Origin: an uncultured Alteromonadaceae bacterium | GTDB lineage: Bacteria > Pseudomonadota > Gammaproteobacteria > Enterobacterales > Alteromonadaceae | Direction of reading: 5' to 3' | NCBI GenBank assembly: GCA_947503265.1 | Contig: CANNDC010000004.1 | Location: forward strand, 186,001 to 250,000 | DNA: 64,000 nucleotides | Part shown: one piece after another, positions 58,428 through 64,000 of the stretch | Layout: every line of letters starts with the position of its first letter | Position numbering within the stretch: position 1 is the stretch's first letter | Made by a program: the position numbers and the translations under genes | Notes under the pieces: generated by a model | What the model was told of the DNA's origin: nothing | The model's input: only the letters and a program-made list of their open reading frames with translations | Databases searched by the model: none

Positions 58428-58486
58428 CCTACTGTTATCTGCAAACGTCCATTCCACAACATAAGTTTTCTGGTTAAGTTGTCAGG

Positions 58487-59800
58487 CTAGGCTTCTTGTT
58501 GATAAACGCATTTTCCAGCAACGTAAGTTGCGCTGGTTGTGCGTTCGTCAGCTAATGTGCATAGAGCAAAAATAGTATCAATAGGATCTACAACAAGCTT
58601 ACCATCAAAACAATTCTGAGTGCGTAGTTCACTTAACGTTGAAAATTTTGGATTGAGTAATACAAAATCTGCATCCGTGCCTATATTTAGGTTGCCAATG
58701 CTTTCTGATAAACCGAGAGACTCTGCACTACCTTGCGTCATCATATAGAAGCCTTGCATAGGTGATAATCTAGTATGATTAAGCTGACAGACTTTATAAG
58801 CTTCCCCCATGGTTCTTAACATATTAAAACTGGTGCCTGCACCTACATCGGTAGCCAGAGACAGTTTTACCTCGTGTTGCATGGCTTTTTCCATGTCAAA
58901 TAGACCACTACCAAGAAACAAATTTGAAGAAGGGCAGAACGCAATTGTCGACTTTCTTTCCTTCAACAAGCACCACTCATGGGAATCTAGATGCAAACAA
59001 TGACCAAATACACTGCGTTGATGCACCATATTAAAATGATCATAGACATCTAAGTAATGTTCAAATTTTGGAAAAAGCTTTTTGACCCAATTGATTTCAC
59101 TCTTGTTTTCAGATAAATGGGTTTGTATAAAAACATCTGGATATTGTTTAGCAAGTTCTCCTAAAGCAGCCAGTTGCGCATCGCTACTAGTGGGTGCAAA
59201 TCTGGGAGTAAGGGCATAGCTTAAACGTTGTTTACCGTGCCATTTCTCAATGAGCTCAGCGCTTTCAGTTTGGGCTGTAGAAGCGGAATCTTGAAGGTTT
59301 TCCGGGCAATTTCTATCCATACAAACTTTACCAATAATCATATTGGCATTTTTTTCAGACGCTTCTTCAAATAACATTTCGGCAGCGTTCTTGTGAACAG
59401 AGGTATACACCATGGCGGATGTTGTACCGTTCATAAAAAGTTGATTTAAAAATATACTTGCTATTTCTTTCGCATAATCAGCGTTTTCAAACTTTGCTTC
59501 GGTGGGAAAAGTGTAAGACTCCAGCCATTGTAGAAGTTGTTCACCATAGCTTCCTATCATTTCTGTTTGTGGAAGATGTACATGAGAGTCAATCAGCCCT
59601 GGAACCAGTAAGTTTCCTCGGTAATCAGTAAGATCGCAGCCTTGATATAAAGAAATCAATTCACTATACGGCCCAATATCAGCTATTTTTCCGTTACGCG
59701 TAACCAAAAGTCCATCGCGGTGAAAGTCAAATCCTGTATCTGGGGATATAGTTGGCTTTGGGAAATGCAAAATACTTGCACGATAGAGCCTAAATTTCAT
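58487..59800 (-). CDS. guaD: Guanine deaminase
   Basis: GuaD hydrolyses guanine to xanthine. The 437-residue amidohydrolase has the zinc ligands His73 and His75 in VPGLIDSHVHLPQTEM, the family block WLESYTFPTEAKF, TTSAMVYTSVHK, and CPSSNLFLGSG with LATDVGAGTSFNMLRTM. Length and motifs match GuaD. It ends the purine operon, three bases after uraH, so guanine feeds directly into XdhABC. Confidence 0.94.
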   Translation of the reverse strand: MKFRLYRASILHFPKPTISPDTGFDFHRDGLLVTRNGKIADIGPYSELISLYQGCDLTDYRGNLLVPGLIDSHVHLPQTEMIGSYGEQLLQWLESYTFPTEAKFENADYAKEIASIFLNQLFMNGTTSAMVYTSVHKNAAEMLFEEASEKNANMIIGKVCMDRNCPENLQDSASTAQTESAELIEKWHGKQRLSYALTPRFAPTSSDAQLAALGELAKQYPDVFIQTHLSENKSEINWVKKLFPKFEHYLDVYDHFNMVHQRSVFGHCLHLDSHEWCLLKERKSTIAFCPSSNLFLGSGLFDMEKAMQHEVKLSLATDVGAGTSFNMLRTMGEAYKVCQLNHTRLSPMQGFYMMTQGSAESLGLSESIGNLNIGTDADFVLLNPKFSTLSELRTQNCFDGKLVVDPIDTIFALCTLADERTTSATYVAGKCVYQQEA

Positions 59801-59803
59801 TGA

Positions 59804-60127
59804 TTAACTTCCACGATAACTGCTAAAACCAAATGGTGAAATTAATAGGGGAATATGATGATGACCTGCTTTCTCTTCTATATTAAACGTCACATCAACA
59901 AACGGATAAAAACAACTGCCATGTATTGCTTGTAGATAATTTTCTGTTAGAAAACGAATACGATATTGACCCGGTTTTATCTCAGCACCCTGCCAATAAT
60001 TACATCTGCCATCTTCATCTGTGATCGCGTCTATGGTTAATCCCGAGGGTAAAGTTAATTCTATTTCAATACCTGCTGCAGGTTTTCCTATAGTGGTATC
60101 CAATACATGGCTTGATAAACTGTTCAT
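59804..60127 (-). CDS. uraH: 5-hydroxyisourate hydrolase (transthyretin-like)
   Basis: UraH hydrolyses 5-hydroxyisourate to OHCU in uric acid breakdown. The 107-residue product has the N-terminal LSSHVLDTTIGKPAAGIEIEL with the catalytic His, and the C-terminal tetrapeptide YRGS that defines the family. No uricase, OHCU decarboxylase or allantoinase is in the window. It follows xdhC by 18 bases and precedes guaD. Confidence 0.94.
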   Translation of the reverse strand: MNSLSSHVLDTTIGKPAAGIEIELTLPSGLTIDAITDEDGRCNYWQGAEIKPGQYRIRFLTENYLQAIHGSCFYPFVDVTFNIEEKAGHHHIPLLISPFGFSSYRGS

Positions 60128-60145
60128 TTAATTACTGTTCCTTCT

Positions 60146-61006
60146 TTACAGCAGATCTGCTATTTTTTTTGTTTGTAACCAAGCTTGTTTTAAAGCCAGT
60201 TTGTCTTGCGATATATTATTATCAGGTGCATGAAGTTGCTGAATCAGTTGACCCGCTATCGAAACTGCTACTTCAATGGGTTTTTTTCCTGGAACCTCAG
60301 CGATGCCAATGGGCGAAGTCAACCGATTAATTTGTTCCTCACTAAAACCTTGATGAGATAAACGACTTCTAAACCTTCTAGCCTTGGTGTCAGATCCGAT
60401 CATGCCTAAAAAAGGCAAGTCGTCGAAGCTCAGCGCTTTTTTAATAATTTCAAAATCCAATTCATGACTGTGTGTCATCACTATTATGTTGGTATCGGTA
60501 GGCTTGTTTGCAAATTCGTCTGCTGGGTATTCGTTATGTACTGGTGTGACTTTATTTTGGAAATAATCACAATTTATCGAGTCAATCATGTCCTTGCGAT
60601 TGTCAATCCAACGAATATGGTAGGGCAGTTGTGCGACTATAGGGACCAGTGCTCTAGCAACATGTCCAGCACCAAATATCCATAACGATTGGGTTTGTTC
60701 ATTGATCAATTCGAATAAAACATTTGTAGCTCCACCACAACATTGTCCTAATTTGGAGGACAATGGATAATGTTCGATTGATTGATGGGATTGGTTTTTC
60801 AAAAGAATCTTTTTTGCTTTAGAGATGACATCATATTCTAAATGCCCACCACCTATGGTATCGAATATTTGATCCTCTGTTATGACCATCTTTGTCCCCT
60901 GAGACCTGGGGGTTGAACCAGCAGAAGCCAGCAATGTGACTAAAACATAGCTTTTTCCTGAGAGGTGACATTGTTCAATTGCTTGAAACCAAGACTTAAC
61001 TTTCAT
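60146..61006 (-). CDS. xdhC: Xanthine dehydrogenase accessory protein XdhC
   Basis: XdhC binds and sulfurates the molybdenum cofactor and inserts it into XdhB. From the ATG at 61006 (good GGGAGA ribosome-binding site) it has 286 residues; an upstream ATG at 61036 would lie deeper inside xdhB. Signature parts are VTLLASAGSTPRSQGTKMVI, SSKLGQCCGGATNVLFE (two adjacent cysteines for sulfur handling) and the Rossmann-like LWIFGAGHVARALVP. It overlaps the xdhB stop by 11 bases. Confidence 0.92.
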   Translation of the reverse strand: MKVKSWFQAIEQCHLSGKSYVLVTLLASAGSTPRSQGTKMVITEDQIFDTIGGGHLEYDVISKAKKILLKNQSHQSIEHYPLSSKLGQCCGGATNVLFELINEQTQSLWIFGAGHVARALVPIVAQLPYHIRWIDNRKDMIDSINCDYFQNKVTPVHNEYPADEFANKPTDTNIIVMTHSHELDFEIIKKALSFDDLPFLGMIGSDTKARRFRSRLSHQGFSEEQINRLTSPIGIAEVPGKKPIEVAVSIAGQLIQQLHAPDNNISQDKLALKQAWLQTKKIADLL

Positions 61007-63344
61007 GGATTCTCCCGTCGGAAATGACACCTTCAATGGCGTTTAACACATTCTCTGGTGTTGCCGGTGCAGCAAGATCAGGGTCGACTTGATATCCAGA
61101 CAAACTAGAAATGGCGTCTTTTATAGCACACCAAACAGACATGGCTAACATCAATGGTGGTTCACCAACCGCTTTGGAATGATAAATACTGTCTTCATCA
61201 TTCGCCCTCGGATACAAATCAACGTTAAAAATACGCGGTGTATCACCGATTGCTGGTATTTTGTAGGTTGCAGGATTATTGCTAATAAGCATACCTTTAC
61301 TGTCCCACAAAAGATCTTCTGTGGTCAACCAACCCATTCCTTGAATAAACCCCCCTTCAATTTGTCCAATATCAATGGCTGGATTTAAGCTTTTACCCAC
61401 GTCGTGCAGTATATCGACTCTATCTACTTTATATTCGCCTGTTAATGTATCTATTGTCACTTCTGATACTGATGCACCATATGCAAAATAGAAAAAAGGA
61501 CGGCCTTTTCCTGTTTCCCTATTGTAATGAATTTTTGGAGTTTTATAGAAGCCTGTAGATGAAAGTGATACACGAGAAAGGTAGGCTTGTTGAACAAGTT
61601 CAACAAACGAGATTTGATGTTCACCCAACACAACATGTTTGTTTTTAAAGACGACCAGATTAGGATCGCCATCTACCATTTGTGAAAAGTGATTGGCTAA
61701 CCGTTCCTTAATAGCAATACAGGCGTTTTGTGCCGCTTTGCCGTTGATATCTGTTCCGCTTGATGCAGCTGTTGGTGACGTATTCGGAACTTTGTCAGTT
61801 CGAGTTGATGTCACTTCTACATCGTCAATGGGTATACCAAATTCGTTAGCAACAATTTGCGCTATTTTGGTGTGTAACCCTTGTCCCATCTCGGTTCCGC
61901 CGTGGTTGATCTGCATACTTCCGTCGGTATAGACATGCAATAATGCCCCAGCTTGATTGAGAAATTTTGCTGTAAAAGATATACCAAACTTGACGGGGGT
62001 TAACGCCAAGCCTTTTTTAATAATTGAGTTTTCGGTATTGAATGTGTTTATCTCTTTACGTCTTTGCCAATACGAAGAGGTTTCTTCAAGTTTATTGATT
62101 AAATCGGGGAGTAGATTGTTCTCTACTAACATGCCATATTGAGTCTGATTTCGCTCGTGTTCTCGATATAAGTTCCTTTTTCGGATTGTGAGCGGATCTT
62201 CACCCACTTTTCTAGCGATTTTTTCGATCATTGCCTCAGCAATCATCATGCCTTGTGGACCACCAAATCCTCTAAACGCGGTATGAGACACCTTATTGGT
62301 TTGACATCGATGCCCAACGATATCGCAATCCGCTAAATAGTAGCCATTGTCTGCATGAAACATGGCTCTATCTACTATCGCATCAGATAAATCAGCAGAA
62401 TGACCACAGTCACCATCGATATTGATAATACAACCTTGTATAAGGCCAGTTCCATCTATGCCTAATGTGTAGGAATTGCTAAAAGGATGTCTTTTCCCCG
62501 TCACTTGCATATCGATTGAACGAGCAAGCCTAAGTTTGACGGGACAGTCATTTCTGCTGGCAAATATTGCTGCTAAGCATGCCCATTGAGCAGCCTGAGT
62601 TTCTTTTCCGCCAAAACCGCCTCCCATGCGGCGCATATCAACGACAACCCGGTGTAATTTTATATCAAGTACTTCTGCTACTAATTTTTGAACCTCACTT
62701 GGATGTTGACTCGACGTGAAAATCATCATGCGATCTTCTTCTTCAGGAACAGCCAATGAAACCTGACCTTCTAAATAGAGATGTTCTTGCCCACCAATTT
62801 CTATATGGCCTTCAAGCTTATGTTCTGCATTATTAATAGCCGACACAGCGTCACCGTGTTTCATGTGATGAGCGGGTCTTACAAACATTTGTTTTTGATG
62901 GGATTCAGTAGGGTGCAGAACTGGGTCATGTTCAGTAATTTCGACTTTTGCTTTTGTTGCTGCTTGTCTTGCCAAACGATCTGATGTCGCTAATACAGCG
63001 AAAAGTGCTTGTCCGTAAAATTTGATTTCATTGTCCGCTAAGATTGGATCACCATCAAACACAGGAGCAATATCTGTATGACCAGGTACATCCTTCACCG
63101 TGATTACGTCAATCACACCATCGCTTGCGAACACATCGGTTAGGTCTAAGTGTTTGATGGCTCCATTTGCTGACTGGCTAATGCCTATAGCCGCATAATG
63201 TGTATTTGGAGGCTCAGGAATATCATCCACATAACGTGCTTGGCCAGCAACTTGGCGTGCAGCACTTTCATGAGGGCGAGACTTGCCTATGGGCGAATCT
63301 TTTTCATTTTTTTGAGAAGGCGTTATCAATTTACGCATATGCAT
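60996..63344 (-). CDS. xdhB: Xanthine dehydrogenase molybdopterin-binding subunit
   Basis: XdhB is the large Moco subunit oxidising hypoxanthine and xanthine. The start is uncertain: 63377, 63344 or 63338 (MRKLITPSQ); I use 63344, about 782 residues. Domain features are the aldehyde oxidase/xanthine dehydrogenase a/b hammerhead fold (residues 30-140), GGGFGGKETQAAQWA, TAFRGFGGPQGM, SSGTDINGKAAQN, and the catalytic glutamate in AVGEPPLMLA near the C-terminus. It overlaps xdhA and xdhC. Confidence 0.92.
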   Translation of the reverse strand: MHMRKLITPSQKNEKDSPIGKSRPHESAARQVAGQARYVDDIPEPPNTHYAAIGISQSANGAIKHLDLTDVFASDGVIDVITVKDVPGHTDIAPVFDGDPILADNEIKFYGQALFAVLATSDRLARQAATKAKVEITEHDPVLHPTESHQKQMFVRPAHHMKHGDAVSAINNAEHKLEGHIEIGGQEHLYLEGQVSLAVPEEEDRMMIFTSSQHPSEVQKLVAEVLDIKLHRVVVDMRRMGGGFGGKETQAAQWACLAAIFASRNDCPVKLRLARSIDMQVTGKRHPFSNSYTLGIDGTGLIQGCIINIDGDCGHSADLSDAIVDRAMFHADNGYYLADCDIVGHRCQTNKVSHTAFRGFGGPQGMMIAEAMIEKIARKVGEDPLTIRKRNLYREHERNQTQYGMLVENNLLPDLINKLEETSSYWQRRKEINTFNTENSIIKKGLALTPVKFGISFTAKFLNQAGALLHVYTDGSMQINHGGTEMGQGLHTKIAQIVANEFGIPIDDVEVTSTRTDKVPNTSPTAASSGTDINGKAAQNACIAIKERLANHFSQMVDGDPNLVVFKNKHVVLGEHQISFVELVQQAYLSRVSLSSTGFYKTPKIHYNRETGKGRPFFYFAYGASVSEVTIDTLTGEYKVDRVDILHDVGKSLNPAIDIGQIEGGFIQGMGWLTTEDLLWDSKGMLISNNPATYKIPAIGDTPRIFNVDLYPRANDEDSIYHSKAVGEPPLMLAMSVWCAIKDAISSLSGYQVDPDLAAPATPENVLNAIEGVISDGRIHES

Positions 63345-64000
63345 TTGCTCGCGTCGTTGTTGCTGGGTTAGCCGCACTCGTTTCTAACCAGAATCGCTGC
63401 CATAGATTTATCACCATCTTATGTCGATACTCAGCACTTGCTCGTACATCATCAATGGGCGAAAAGTAGTGGCTCAGAGCTGCTATTCCTTTCTCCATCG
63501 TTGTTCTAGATGTCCAATCTAAACCAATAATGACTTGTTCGAGCGAGTCCGCTTGTCTGGGCGTTGCTGCTATCCCTCCGAACCCTGAAGATAATTTGAC
63601 GACACAGTTGTTTTCTAACTCTATCTTAAACACCGCACAGACGGCAGATATATCGTCTTCCAATCGCTTGGATACTTTGTATGCACGTAATTGACTTTGC
63701 TTGGAAAGATAGGGAAGGTGAATTGACTCTATCCATTCATCCTTTTGCATTTGGGTCGTTTTATAATCGATAAAGAAATCTTTGGCAGGGATAACTCTTC
63801 GCGCTTTGCCGTTATCCAAAAGAATATTGGCATTCAATGCCAGAAGTACCGGAGGCATATCTCCAATCGGTGACGCATTGGCTATATTACCTCCTAAACT
63901 TGCTTGATTACGAATAGGTGCGGATGCAAAACGCCAGAGCAGTTCTTTTAAATCAGGAAAATGCTTAAGTAGTTTGGACTCTATTTCAGCAAACGACAAA
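63331..64000 (-). CDS. xdhA: Xanthine dehydrogenase FAD/iron-sulfur subunit (partial, 5' end outside window)
   Basis: About 223 C-terminal residues are visible and the frame runs to the window edge. The FAD-binding domain shows IRNQASLGGNIANASPIGDMPP, the CO dehydrogenase flavoprotein signature, and the CO_deh_flav_C domain RAYKVSKRLEDDISAVCAVF. The N-terminal 2Fe-2S domain lies upstream of the window. It overlaps the start region of xdhB. The gene order xdhA-xdhB-xdhC is standard. Confidence 0.92.
   Translation of the reverse strand, partial: LSFAEIESKLLKHFPDLKELLWRFASAPIRNQASLGGNIANASPIGDMPPVLLALNANILLDNGKARRVIPAKDFFIDYKTTQMQKDEWIESIHLPYLSKQSQLRAYKVSKRLEDDISAVCAVFKIELENNCVVKLSSGFGGIAATPRQADSLEQVIIGLDWTSRTTMEKGIAALSHYFSPIDDVRASAEYRHKMVINLWQRFWLETSAANPATTTRANAYA

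Overview
The window is a chromosomal segment of a gammaproteobacterium of the order Alteromonadales, most likely an Alteromonadaceae marine heterotroph of the Paraglaciecola/Glaciecola/Alteromonas type. I infer this from moderate-to-low GC, Escherichia-like proteins with Escherichia-like gene order, a long PurC, sulfatases, a PEP-CTERM-like surface protein and a TRAP transporter. No database search was possible, so genus is not claimed.

The first two thirds are mostly conserved housekeeping blocks that match known gammaproteobacterial synteny. Positions 1-11766 hold hda (cut by the window edge), arsC, bepA, perM, bcp, gcvR, dapA, bamC and purC. Within it sit a large HExxH lipoprotein, a DUF2069 membrane protein, wrbA and a thioredoxin-like lipid- or membrane-anchored protein. 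A three-gene TRAP transporter (11847-14657) separates this block from the class Ia ribonucleotide reductase operon nrdA-nrdB-yfaE, which has two tandem NrdR-box-like sites upstream. Then come gph-ubiG, divergent from gyrA, followed by serC-aroA-cmk-rpsA-ihfB-lapA-lapB-pyrF, a convergent alanine dehydrogenase with divergent lrp, and ftsK-lolA-rarA-crcB-serS. Next is the tRNA 2-thiouridine sulfur relay tusDCB-tusE, yccA with tRNA-Ser(UGA), uvrY-uvrC-pgsA and a tRNA-Gly/Cys/Leu operon with a strong sigma70-type promoter.

From about 46 kb the content becomes accessory. It holds an RhlE-type helicase, an ACT-domain protein with a split YeeE/YedE transporter pair, a PEP-CTERM-like secreted protein, and a ChaC-type gamma-glutamylcyclotransferase. 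Two exported sulfatases are divergent from an operon of galactonate-dehydratase-like enzyme, ACS-type MFS transporter and GntR regulator. These probably form one locus for sulfated sugars or sugar acids. The window ends in a purine catabolism cluster read on the minus strand: xdhA (cut by the window edge), xdhB, xdhC, uraH and guaD.

No CRISPR array, insertion sequence, phage or obvious defence system was seen. The most noteworthy signals are: a dispersed roughly 90-bp intergenic repeat found twice, each time between convergent genes, one copy with three 13-bp tandem units; a decayed sulfatase 3' end (50600-50672) about 1 kb from an intact sulfatase; a perfect-period 33-bp (11-residue) duplication inside the second sulfatase; the NrdR-box pair spaced 31 bp apart; a Bcp peroxiredoxin lacking its resolving cysteine; and a small unannotated-looking Cys-rich protein resembling Lar/zinc-ribbon proteins.
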